A stretch of 64,000 nucleotides of DNA, from contig QAOA01002098.1 in the NCBI GenBank assembly GCA_003255065.1, positions 99,222 through 163,221 of the forward strand. Reading direction: 5' to 3'. Numbering within the stretch: position 1 is the stretch's first letter; each line of letters opens with the position of its first letter. The stretch comes from Cercis canadensis. Taxonomy: Eukaryota > Streptophyta > Magnoliopsida > Fabales > Fabaceae. The translations under genes were made by a program, and so were the position numbers. Below the pieces are notes generated by a model. The model saw nothing but the letters and a program-made list of their open reading frames with translations, was not told the DNA's origin and made no database searches. Positions 9,641 through 20,798 of this stretch are shown piece after piece.

Positions 9641-12065
9641 TGGATTGATTATGGTACTACTATTCATGTTGCTAATCATTTGCAAGGCTTCCGAAATCTG
9701 CAGAATTCGTGGGAAGTGAACAACAAGGAATCTATTCAGGAAATTAGATGCGTTCACATGTGAAAGCAGTGGAGACTTATAGAGTTGTCTTAAAATCTAG
9801 ATTTTGTTTAGATCTTGAAAATGAGAATTCCTACTTACTCTGGCATATGAGATTGGAACATATCTCCAATGAGAGAATCAAAAGGTTAATAAAAGAAGGG
9901 ATTCTAAAGGATCTTAACTTTACTTTGGCACTTGTGTAGATTGCATAAAGGGTAAGCAGACTAACAAGTCCACCAAATGTGCCAGAAGAAGTAGTGAGCT
10001 TTTTGAGATTATGCATACAGATATATATGGTCCTTTTCCTACCCCATGTCTAAATGGTCAGAGATATTTTGTCTCATTCGTTGATGACCATTCAAGATAT
10101 ATGTATCTTTATCTCTTGTTTGATAAGTTAGAGGGACTTGATGCCTTTAAGGTTTTCAAAACATAGATGGAGAAACAAAAAGAAAAGAAAATAAAGATAG
10201 TAAGATTAGATAGGGGTGGTGAATATTATGGTAGATACATAGAAAAATGACAAGCACCAGCTGGTGCATTTGCTAAATTCCTTCAAGGAGAAGGCATTAT
10301 TACTCAATACTTAATTGTAGGCGCACCTCAACAAAATGGCGTGCCTGAAAGAATGAATTGTAGCTTAATGGACACGGTGAGAAGTATGGTCAGCAATTCA
10401 AGTTTAACTATATCTCTTTGGAGTGAAGCCTTGAAAATTGTTGTGTATGTCTTAAATACATCTCCATCAAAGGTTTTTCCAAAAACACCTTTTGAAATAC
10501 GGAACGGATGGAAACCCAGTTTAAGACATTTACACATATGGGGTTGTCCAGTTGAAGTAAGAGTTTACAACCCAAATTTAGGAAAACTGGACCGAAGAAC
10601 AGTAAATGGTTATTTCATAGGTTATGCAGTTAACTCCAAGGGATGTACGTTTTATTGTCCTTCATATACTCCTAAAATGGTTGAAGCTAGAAATGCTAAG
10701 TTTCTTGAGGATCATAAAGTTAATGGGAGTGAAAATTCTCAAAAGGTGGTATTTGAGGAAACAAGGGAACCATCTATTGTACCTCAATGTATAATGAATT
10801 TAATTCCTATTTAAGCTAACCCTCATAATGCTATTGAACAACAACTTGTTCAACCACCACTTAATGAGAACTTGCCACATGAAGAACCTGCTAATATGGA
10901 ACCCATTGAACAAGAAACAGTGGAACTAAGAAGATCTTCAAGAATGAGAAAGCCAGCAATTTCTAGTGATTACATTACATACCTCAAAGAAGTTGATTAT
11001 GATGTTGGACCTAAAAGTGATCCAAATTCGTTTTTCACAAGCCATGAGTGAAATAAATTCCATACTATGGTATAATGCCATGAAAGAGGAAATGAAATCT
11101 ATGGCTAAGAACCAAGTCTGGGACCTTGTCAAATTACCAAAAGGGGCATCCATTGTAGGATGCAAATGGGTCTATAAGACTAAGAAAGATTCTTTTGGTA
11201 ATATTGAAAGGTATAAAGCAAGACTTGTGGCCAAAGGTTTCACTCAAAAGGAAAGCGTTGATTATCATGAAACCTTCTCTCCAGTTTCAAAGAATGATTC
11301 ATTTAGGATAATCATGGCCTTAATAGCTCATCTTGATTTGAAGTTACATCAAATGGATGTGAAAACAACATTCCTAAATGGATAACTTGAGGAGGAGATG
11401 TATATGCGCCAACCTGAAGATTTTGAAAGTCCAAAGGGTAGTCACATGGTTTGCAAATTAAAGAAATCCATATATGGACTAAAGCAAGCATCCTACTAGT
11501 GGTATACAAAGTTTCACAACGTTGTTCTTTCTTATGGTTTTGTAGAGAACATTGTTGATCAATGTATGTTAATGACATTCTACTTGCAAATAATGACCTT
11601 GGGCTTTTGCGAGAGACAAAACTATTTCTTTGTCAGAACTTTGAAATAAAGGATATGGGTGAAGCCTCTTATGTCATTAGCATAAAGATTCATAAAGGTA
11701 GATCCCTAAGGACATTGGAACTATTTCAAAAAACCTACATTGAAAAACTTCTGGAAAGATTTAGGATGAATAATTGTTCATCTATAGTTGCACCCACAGT
11801 CAAAGAGGACAAATTCAATCAGTATCAGTGTCCCTAAAATCCATTAGAACAAATGGAAAGCATTCCATATGCTTCACTAGTAGGAAGCCTTATGTATGCA
11901 CAAGTCTGCACTAGACCTGACATTGCCATTATAGTAGGAATGTTGGGTAGATATCAAAGTAACCCTGGTATGGAGCATTGAAAAGCTGTTAAAAGGGTTA
12001 TGAGATATCTTCAGGGAACCAAGGACTAGAGATTGACATACACACATTAGGATCATTTGGAAGTG
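9641..12065 (+). pseudogene. Ty1/copia pol remnant: protease, integrase, RT
   Basis: The protease trace is WIDYGTTIHVAN, its catalytic Asp-Ser-Gly changed to Asp-Tyr-Gly. GAG-pre-integrase is at about 9835-9960 (LLWHMRLEHISNERI). The integrase core runs from about 10015 to 10440 (HTDIYGPF, QQNGVPERMN). The long tail reaches about 10730 (NGYFIGYAVNSKGCTFYCPS). RT spans about 11070-12030 (NQVWDLVKLP, CKWVYKTK, YKARLVAKGFTQ). The RT active site reads YVND instead of YVDD, and codons before it are missing. Stops and frameshifts occur throughout, and RNase H and the 3' LTR are absent. The element is dead and 3' truncated. Confidence 0.85.
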
Positions 12066-12560
12066 ATTGGATATTCTGAAGAGTTCTAGATACTACAAAA
12101 TGGGTCCCTTAAATTTCTCTGAAATTCAATGAAAGGATTAGTTTTAAAGGGCATCGTAGTCTGAAATCCTTTTCCTTTTGTTTTTAGCCATTGCCCTTTG
12201 TCCTATTTGCTCTTGTGGAATCATCCTTTGTCTCTTTATGCTTTTTAAATTAATTCAGTCAATTCACAAAATCAGATCAATCTGGCTCAGAACAAATATG
12301 TTATAGATATTACTAAAAATATATTATATTATATGTGTTGTCAGTGTTGACTAACTACATTTGCAAACATATTGCACATTGTCTAAATCCTATTTGATAT
12401 TATGCCTCAATGAAAAATTTTATTAGTATTTAACCCTCTATAATAATTACATAACCTCACAAAGCAGTCCTTACAGCTTGTTAAGAACCGATTCAACCCA
12501 AAAGTTTAAGCTTATCGCCTAACAACACCTTTTTTTTTTTTCTCTCCTAACGCCTCTCTC
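12066..12560. other. Gene-free junction
   Basis: No feature is recognised between the truncated copia pol and the next copia gag. The stretch is AT-rich and ends with a T11 run followed by CTCTCCT, just before an ATG. Confidence 0.4.
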
Positions 12561-13760
12561 ATGGCTACTGATTCAGACTCTTCTACCTTCATTCCCACCA
12601 TCACTTCCACCCACAACCAACCCGCTTCTCTTTTCATTTCCTTCACCTCCACCCATGTTCCCATTAAACTTAACAACACAAACTACTCCTCCTGGCGTAT
12701 CTTAGTAGATGCTCTCTTTCAAAGTCCTGGCTTAACGCCCTTCTTAGATGGCTCCCACCCCTATCCCTTTCTCGCTATCACTGCCAACGGTTCCATTGTG
12801 CCTAATCTGGCCTTCACCTTCTGGATTCGTCAAGATCAACTCCTCCTCCATGCTATAACCTCATCTCTTGAGCCTAATGTTCTCAATCTTCTTAGCATGC
12901 CTTCCAATGACCAAGAAGCTTGGCAGCACCTCAAAACCCTATTTGCTAGCAAGTCTAGATTTAGGCTTATGTCGCTTAGCCAAACTTGCCACCATCACTC
13001 ATGACTCACTTTCTGTAAGCACATATTTGCAGCAGATCAAAAATCTTTCTTATGAAATTGCCATTATTTCTCACCTGTTGATGACCTTGACCTATTCATC
13101 TATGTCCTCAATGGACTTGGTTCTAATTTTAATGCCCTTTCTAGCCCTCTTAGAACCCGAGAAATTCCCATCACCTTCATAGAACTTAGCGAACAACTGG
13201 TGGACTTTGAGCAATATACCATTAAATTAAAGTCCCTAGATCTCATCTCACCACTCACAACCAATGTTTCCACCAAATCTCAACCTTCCCGCTATAGGAA
13301 ACATTCTTCTTCCTCCAACCCCAACACAAAACCCCTCCTTCCAACACATAGCTATCCCTCTCAAATTACTTATCAATTATGCAATAAACCTGGCCATCTT
13401 ACCTCTTGCTTTTACAAATTTTTTCCCCACCTCAACCTAAAAAAATTGCCTGAAGCCAACTACACCACCATGCAACCACCCCTCAACCCATAAACTTGGC
13501 TCCTTGATATTGGGGTCTTGCATCATGTCACCAATAATGCATCCACTCTCCATTCAAAACAAGAGTACCATGGCAATGACACAATGATGGTTGGCAATGG
13601 CACAGGTTTGTCTATTTCTCATCTTGGTTCTTCTGCCTTATACATCTTCACCTAATTCTTTTTCTGTGAAGGATTTGACTATGAGAGCGCCTCTCCTTTG
13701 CAGCCCCAGTAATGGTTTTGTCTACCAACTTCCTGTCATGGCCACACACCCTTCCTCTCT
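12561..13760 (+). pseudogene. Second copia gag/protease fragment
   Basis: Starts with a gag N-terminus (PIKLNNTNYSSWRILVDALF), followed by the EAWQHLKTLF region. A frameshift lies near 13000. The gag then continues in other frames (ELSEQLVDFE) to a zinc-knuckle-like segment (CNKPGHLTSCFYKF) near 13380-13420. A protease trace (WLLDIGVLHHVTNN) lies near 13497 and a DGLYQLP-like remnant near 13715. The gag type differs from that of the element at 8747, so this is a different copia lineage. No integrase or RT follows. Codon content is CT-rich compared with neighbouring DNA. Confidence 0.75.
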
Positions 13761-14338
13761 TTATCAATTTATCTCTCGCTCGGTCCTTCTTGCTCTGTTT
13801 CTTTCTGTTTTTCCTTCTCTCTTCTCAGCATATATAACATACACTGAGTGCTACACAAAACCAACTTCCATGACGGTTGCAACCAAATTAGGGTTCAAGC
13901 CAGAAAATATGGTGGTATCAAGTTGAAGTATTAACCAATGGCTTAAATCTTTTTAATTTGTTCCCAGACATCTTTATCCTTCTTTGATCTTAAAAACTTG
14001 AAGCAAATCGATTCAATTTCTTTGCAGTATCAGGTTATCTAAAAATAGTGACAATGAAGAAGCACACAAGAACAAGCCATGCTTGGTTAGATCTCCTTGC
14101 TCACATTTGGGAATTGATTTTGTTAAGGTTATCCACGCCAGATTGCCATTGATTTCTTGCAGTGTGCTCTGCTTGCCCAACTATAATCGCTAATTGTTCT
14201 CCTCGTCTTCCAGCCATTATTTTTTGGGACACTAAACAGCCTCATGGTGAAAATCATCATGTTTTAAGCCTAAGTGGAAAGATTCTTTACACCATAGAAA
14301 CTAAACACTTTTTTTCCCTCTCTTTAGCTTTCTCGATA
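13761..14338. other. Unassigned stretch between retroelement pieces
   Basis: Open frames continue out of the copia fragment (to 13926) and at 14162-14347, but none matches a known family by eye. Possibly decayed pre-integrase/integrase or LTR sequence. Confidence 0.35.
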
Positions 14339-14510
14339 TGGTATTAGAGTCTCTTTGACCAAACGGTTAGAAGATCAAATCCTTCTGCCCCTACTTTCTC
14401 AATTGAATTGAAATTTTAGCACATGATATACGTGGGGCGTGTTAGATATAAATTTATTCTTGAACTTTCACTTAATAGCTTAAGTTTTTGGGTTAAATTA
14501 GTTCTTAACA
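14339..14510 (+). mobile_element. TRIM-like non-autonomous LTR element (partial)
   Basis: TGGTATTAGAGTC (about 14339) resembles a tRNA-Met primer site. A purine tract (CGTGGGGCG) ends at 14439. Then comes a 71-bp block, 14440-14510, with a TGTTA...TAACA inverted terminus, like the very short LTR of a TRIM element. No coding capacity lies between. The matching 5' LTR is not visible before the primer site. Recognition rests on this layout and on familiarity with similar short plant LTR units, so confidence is moderate. Confidence 0.45.
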
Positions 14511-15079
14511 TAGTTGATTGTGAGACCATATCTAGTAGAACATTTCTTTGACACAACTACTTAGAAAATGATTTTTTTTTTTTTTTTTCGCTCCACAAGA
14601 GAGATCATATCCTTAATTTGGTTTTCTGGTGCTTGGCAACCAACAAACAAGAGAGTCCACAGCAATTAGCTAGCTGTGGACTCACATCCTACGCAGCAAT
14701 TGATTGATCAACTCAAAAACATATAGAACTTAGATATATGTCATTTACACAGTTAACAAAGCCTAGATTCATCCTTAACTTCCATTTTCCTCCCCAAATA
14801 GTGTGTTTAGAATGTCTCATTAATGGAATTGAATTAATTTAATTTGAATAAAAATTTATTTATGAATCAGACCACAAGTGATAGGATTTGTAAATCCTCA
14901 TTCAAATCACATAAAATAATTTTGTAAATAAAATCAATTCCTAAACTAACAAGCATTGTGGAAGAATTCCTTTACAAATCGATTCAATTTCATAACTTTC
15001 ATGCTTCCAAACCTAACCTATAAGAAATAATATGCTCTATAGCCAAATATACAGAAATTACGCAATTTGTTCTATTCAT
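14511..15079. other. Downstream flank of the ATL gene
   Basis: No gene. Includes a T17 run near 14572-14588 and AT-rich sequence that will contain the 3' untranslated region of the minus-strand RING gene. Confidence 0.5.
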
Positions 15080-15535
15080 CTACACAACATGGAGGGGTGC
15101 CTCCTGCGTGGAAGTGCTTGATTGTGGAGTTTTAACTGCTGAACTTCTGCATATTGGGCAAGTCGGATGCAGCTTTAGCCACGGATCAACACAACTAAGA
15201 TGGTAGACGTGGCCACAATCTGTAAGCACCCTCAGGTTATCAGTATCTTTATAATCCCCTAAGCAGATGGAGCAGCAAGAGGAGACCGAACTCCCTTTTT
15301 GGACTTCAGAGTAAAGAAGCTTTGGATACCTATCAAGAGTGTTGTCATCGAGGGGATGTTCAGTAAGAGCAACCCTGCCTTCGGCTACACCAGACCGAGG
15401 AATTTCGGTTAAAAAACTGAATAAATTGGGGATGGGTGTAGGCCTTCGAGATCGATTGCAAATTACAGAAATGATCACGAGTAAGATGATCACGCCAACC
15501 ATGGTAGCGAATCCATAAGTACTATTCATCTTCAA
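15080..15535 (-). CDS. RING-H2 finger protein, ATL family (E3 ubiquitin ligase)
   Basis: Complete single-exon gene of 151 codons, the usual intronless form of plant ATL genes. It should act as a membrane-anchored E3 that moves ubiquitin from an E2 to substrates. Residues 10-26 form one hydrophobic transmembrane segment (FATMVGVIILLVIISVI). A GLD-like region follows at about 67-77 (TLDRYPKLLYS). The RING-H2 has all eight zinc ligands: C88, C91, C107, H109, H112, C115, C126 and C129, with the conserved DPWL tryptophan (W119) used for E2 contact. The tail is Ser/Thr-rich. Length and layout resemble the short ATL67/ATL70-like subgroup, but the exact member cannot be named. It is the only complete host gene in the window, with copia/TRIM debris downstream and a gypsy remnant upstream. 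Confidence 0.92.
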   Translation of the reverse strand: MKMNSTYGFATMVGVIILLVIISVICNRSRRPTPIPNLFSFLTEIPRSGVAEGRVALTEHPLDDNTLDRYPKLLYSEVQKGSSVSSCCSICLGDYKDTDNLRVLTDCGHVYHLSCVDPWLKLHPTCPICRSSAVKTPQSSTSTQEAPLHVV

Positions 15536-16895
15536 GGAACAATTGGAGTGTGATTTGAGAATCGGAACCTAGCTGTTGGGAATTTCATTAACTAAGGGAC
15601 AATGTGTTAAAATTTGAGAAAACATTTTATTTAAGAGGGTCAACGTTTTATGTCTTTTTCTTATTTCCTAGGTTATCGGGTTTTCTTTTTATTTATGAGT
15701 TTTCTTGGTTGGCTGGTTTTGGTTTTGGTTTTGTTCTGTAGTATTGGTGGTATTCATAATCTGAGAAGTATCAGTTGGTGGTAGACAACAAGTCATGACA
15801 ACGACTTCAAGCAAAACGCAAATTCTTACTTAGACAAATATGCATAAATAAACATTTTTCTCGGTTTACCATATAGCAACATGTAACGTGTGGGGATAGC
15901 ATTTGAAGCTCCTAAAATCACTTTCAAGGGAAACTTCACCCTTATACATCAAATTTTAGAAAATCTTGTTTTCATAGCAAAATATGTTAATTGTCTCAAT
16001 CATTTATTAAAATCTATTAAACTAAAATAATTTCAAGTGGAGTGTTTTAATTCTTACCAACTAAACCAATTTTCGTTGGCATTTCTTGAAGGTGACAGTT
16101 GTGAATACCATATCAATGATATTTACTGAACATCGTATTGCTACCCTAAGTCAATTTTATTGCGGACAAAAAAATATTTAACTAATTAAGCATGGTTCAA
16201 TAAGGGCCCTCAGTAGTTTTCCGGTCATCATATAGAAAACAAAACAAGACAAAGTGAGCATTCAGCATAATTAATCGCAGGTATTTAATTATAAAATGTG
16301 ACGTATACCTAGCTTTCTCCTAAATAAACTTTTAGGAATTGTTTCAAATAATATTACTCTTTTATATATGTTGTAAGCCAGGTCACTAATCCACCTAAAA
16401 CACTTGCTGCATCACGTTCAGTGCATTTTAAAGTGGAATTGGAGAGTCAAGGATCGTAATGAAAAAATTCAATAGTATAATTGATATTTGTGGGGTACCA
16501 ATTTAGTCTAGGACAATTCAATTGCTCTCTGTGCCTGTTTCAAAAAGTCATCTTTGTCATAATCTAACTTTACTATAAATCCTCATTTTCTTGTCCTTTA
16601 GTGCCTTGAGTTTTTCATGTTGTTGTAACAAACACTGCATCTTATTTAATTAATTAATATATGCTGAAAATTGAAATTACTCTTACATGAAATTTGTCTA
16701 CTTCAAATCACCATCATTGCTTGTCAACTTCTTATGTCAGGAGAATTATATATTCATCAAGTAGAGATAATAGCAAAATCGATAAAGGAAAAAAAAAATT
16801 AACTGATGACTAAATCTAAGGGCAAAATCTTCTAAGAAATTCATTACGAAAACTTCTATATATTTTGTCAACTTCTTACATGAAATTTGTCTACT
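15536..16895. other. Upstream region of the ATL gene, no other gene
   Basis: Holds the 5' untranslated region and promoter of the minus-strand RING gene. No coding sequence was recognised. A 23-bp phrase (TTACATGAAATTTGTCTACT and three further bases) occurs near 16684 and again near 16877, just before the gypsy remnant begins. Confidence 0.45.
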
Positions 16896-18885
16896 TCAGG
16901 ATCTTTGTTTCAATTGTGATAAAAAATTATGGCCTAGGCACTGCTGCCAGTCTAAGTTTCTGCTCTTTTTAGCGGAAGAGGAGGATAACTATTGTCAATC
17001 CGCATCTGACTTGACTTCAGATCCTAACTCACTGGACCCATCCAAATTGGCCCAAATCAGTTTACATGCATTAGTGGGCCAGGCCGTACTAGAGACCCTC
17101 AAGGTTACAGGCAAAGTGGCTCACCGTGAGTTGCAAGTCTTAATTGACCGTGATAGCATCCACAATTTTATCCAAGATCATTTGGTTAAATTCTTAGGCT
17201 TACTTGTGACTCAGGGCCGTAATTTGTAAGTTTTGGTGGGGAATGGTGAAGAGTTATCTTGCAATCTTATTTGCCCAAATGTTCCTCTCACCTTGCATAA
17301 CCATAGTTGTGATGTTGATTTATTTATTTTACCCCTCAATGGTGCTGATGTGGTACTAGATGTGCAGTGGTTGAAAGGACTAAGCCCCCAATTGTGACAA
17401 ATTATTCTACCCTCATTATGAAGTTTATGTAGGCTGGGAAATTAGTCCAATTGGTGGGTGAGCCCAAACATCTTATTTCTAAAATTAGTCCTCATCAGCT
17501 TAAAAGGTTGGAAGCTACAGAGGCAATTGCAGCTTATTTCCATATAAGTCTACTGGATGATCAATCAGAGGCCCAGTCCTTGGACCCATACCCGAGTTTT
17601 CAGGAATTGGACCCAATTTAACTTCAACTCGCATCTCTTCTCCAAAACTTTCAGTCGGTCTTCACGACTCCCACCCTTTTACCTCCACCACACCCTACTA
17701 ATCACCGAATCCTTCTTCCTGAAGGTGAAGCTCCAGTGAATGTGCATCTGTATCGGTATCCACATTTCCAAAAGAGAGAAATTGAATCTTTGGTTCGTGA
17801 AATGCTTTCAATAGGAATTATTCAGCCAAGTACCAGTGCTTTCTCTTCGCTTGTTCTCTTAGTTCAGAAAAAAGATGGATCATGGCGATTTTGCATTAAT
17901 TACAAGGCTCTTAACACTCTCACAGTTAATGATCGTTTTCCAATTCCTACAGTTAATGAACTTCTTGATGAATTGCATGGGGCTGTGTGGTTCTTTAAAC
18001 TAGATCTTTGAGCTGGGTATCATTAGATTCGAATGGCAGAGCAAGATGTACATAAAACGGCATTCCGCACTCACAAAGGATGATACTGAATTTTCAGTGA
18101 TGCGCTTTGGCTTATGCAACACCCCAACTATATTTCAAGCCACGATGAATACACTCTTCCGAGCCTACCTGCTTAAGTGCATTATTATTATTATTATTTT
18201 ATGATATTTTGATTTATAGCAAATCCCTGCATGAATATTTCTAGCACTTAGAGATAGCTCTCAATTGCCTTAAGGATAGTCAAATTTTTGTCAAACAAAC
18301 TAAGTGCTCTTTCTGCAAACCATCTATGAAATATTTGGGTCATGTAATCTCCAGAGAAGGTGTGGCTCTTGACAGTGATAAAATTACTGCTATGATGAAA
18401 TGGCCAATTCCGAGCACTATTAAAGAGTTGTGTGGCTTTCTAGGACTCATTGGTTTTTACCACAAGTTCATAAAAATTTATGCTGCCACTGCTGCTCCTT
18501 TAACTGATCTCTTGAAAAAGAGGCTTTTCGGGTGGAATTCAGAGGCACAAGCACCTTTTGATCAATTAACTATTAAAGAGTTGCGTGGCTTTCTAGGACT
18601 CATTGGTTTTTACCACAAGTTCATAAACAAATTATGCTGCCATTGTTGCTCCTTTAACTGATCTCTTGAAAAAGGAGGCTTTTGGGTGGAATTCAAAGGC
18701 ACAAGCAACTTTTGATCAATTAAAATTAGCTTTAGCATCTACACTGGTATTGGTTTTGACCCATTTTGAACAAGAATTTTTCCTACAAACAGATGCCTCA
18801 GGGGTGGCAATGGGCACTATTTTTACCTAGAATAAACAAACACCACATTGCTTATTTCAAAAAAAAATTATATCCCCGTCTAAAG
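16896..18885 (+). mobile_element. Second Ty3/gypsy remnant: zinc knuckle, protease, RT, RNase H start
   Basis: Order on the plus strand: zinc knuckle (CFNCDKKLWPRHCC) at about 16905; protease region at about 17128-17215 (LQVLIDRDSIHNFIQDHL, usual D-G-G/S-T site changed to DRDS); linker (LNGADVVLDVQWL) near 17337; RT from about 17733 (REMLSIGIIQPSTSAFSS, QKKDGSWRFC, NDRFPIPTVNELLDEL). The YxDD region is destroyed (an ATT repeat near 18181-18200). The RT thumb is at 18326-18500 (MKYLGHVISREG) and the RNase H start (FFLQTDASG) near 18775. The match ends at about 18885 (IAYFKKKLYP-like). Many stops and an internal duplication show it is long dead. It is a different copy from the gypsy element at 1632. 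Confidence 0.85.
18419..18724 (+). repeat. 153-bp tandem duplication in gypsy RT
   Basis: ATTAAAGAGTTG(T/C)GTGGC begins at 18419 and again at 18572. The two 153-bp blocks (51 codons) cover the RT-thumb segment (GFLGLIGFYHKFI). The second copy carries an extra base near 18630 that shifts its frame. Confidence 0.85.
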
Positions 18886-18889
18886 AAAA

Positions 18890-20798
18890 AATAGAAGAGG
18901 AGAAAGAAAAACTACTCACACATACACACGGAAAGAGAGAAAAATGTTTTTAATAGACTTTACTCCAAAATATTCCAACCATTATAATTTTTTAAAATTT
19001 TAACGGAATTACGTTACTGTTGAAATTTTTTTATAAGAATTACGGTTAGAATTTGCGAAACAGGGGGGAGAATTTTTTTAAAAAAATTCCACCGAAATAT
19101 ACAGTTGGAATTCTTCCAACAATTTACCCAACTTCAACCTCTCTTTCTCTCACTTTCCCCATTTTGTTTCTCATCCTCCACACCGAAAGCTCCATTCCAT
19201 CCTTCCCCTCTACCTGCAAGACTTGAAGTATGGCTGTTGGTGGTTGTTTCCTGTGACTCCGGTGGCAAGGGCGGCGTCCGAGGATGGTGAAGAGTTGAAA
19301 GGCTTGGTTCTACTCCTTTAGGTAGGTGTTCTATCCGAAATCCACTTTCTCTCTCTACACTTATATTTTAGTTCTTGTGTTAATTACTTTGTTTTAGTTA
19401 GTAGATTAAAGGTATAGTAGTATGTAGAAGTAGTGTTAATGTATGATTACAAAATGGATGAATGATTGATGCATGGTTTTTTGGGTTAGGGCTTACCTTA
19501 AATCCGAAAATGGGATGGGAAAATTGATGATGTCTGGATTTTTTGGATGGATTATGAAACCTCTCAGAAATTCAAACCAGATTTTTCCCATTCTTTGATC
19601 CAATTCTCCTCTCTCTACCCGGATTTTGAAGCAAGCCCATTGTAAAACACTTTGCATTTCAGTTGTTGTGGTGAATTCTCTTGGCAGGAAAAGGAATCAG
19701 GGATTGCTTCGTTGAAGAATACTGTTTTCAGCTTTGAATCATTCGTTGAAAATCTCGGCAAAAATCTCGTTTAGGTAAAGAATCTCTTTTTTCTGATTCT
19801 CCCCAATTGGTCTGCAATACCTGTTTGAACTCTGTGAGCAAAGCCCTGTTTGGTTGATCAGAAAGCTATTTTGTATATTTATAAACCTTTTTGGGAATCT
19901 GATTCTTTGGATGAGTTTTAGTTCCTCACAATTTTTACAATTCGTTGCAAATAATGGTTTCATTAGTCAGAAAGGATGAAACTTTGAGTTTCGACCAAAC
20001 TGAGTTCTAACGGCGACAATGGAGCTACTTAAGAAATTTTCATTTCGTTCAGGGAAAATGGTGGCCAAGGATATCAAGGGTTCAATTTATAGTTTCCTGG
20101 TTAGGAGGTGGGATGGATCCGGATGATCATTTATCGTTTTAGTTGGATCTTAAACCTAAGGATAGGTTCAGATATTTTATTGTGATCAATATTTATCAGT
20201 AAACTGATTTGCTTTTAAAAGGGGTCTGTTTATGCCTTTGTATTTTCTTTTGCACGTTGCTTATGGGTAAATTGAAGATTCATTCATGTAATTATCAATG
20301 AACATGTATGTAACTGGTATGCTAATGCAAAGTGTTTTGGTCAATGTTTTGTGTTGGTTTTGCATGGCTAATGACACATTTTTTGTTCATTAAAACATTG
20401 AAACTGCACAGTTTTTCCTGAGCTTGATTTACTAGGCCATTTTCTGTTGAATATTAAATTATGAAGGAAAATGTGTAGAATCTGGTAGTCAATTGCTTTG
20501 GAGTACATCTATCCTTGCCCTTGCTGATACATGTATATAATTTACTTAGTTCTAGACTGCCAATCTTGAATATTTCTTTCTTATATCTCCTTAAATCTTT
20601 CTTGTTCCTAACTTATTCTGTATGGCTGATATATTTAACTCCTTTACTAATTAAAATAGTTCTTATATTGCGTTTAGATCTTTTCCTTTCTCCTAAATAC
20701 TATCAAAAAGGCTGTCTTTAACACACAATTTATTACTGGAGACTTGAATTCAGATTTGATGGCTTCTTGTTATACAATTCTGCAGTTGGGAGGTTGTA
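18890..20798 (+). other. 5' leader-like region before the kinase fragment
   Basis: After the subterminal-repeat-like stretch (to about 19115), a CT-rich block (19116-19330) looks like a plant 5' untranslated exon ending in a possible donor (TTTAG/GTAGGTG near 19321). The remaining sequence to 20798 is intron-like, with an acceptor-like TTCTGCAG at 20779-20786 just before the kinase start codon. No other coding sequence was seen. Confidence 0.4.

Noticed and set aside
18330-18560. Intact gypsy polymerase segment
   Set aside because: Although the thumb region reads openly, the upstream active site is destroyed and the frame breaks in the duplicated copy.
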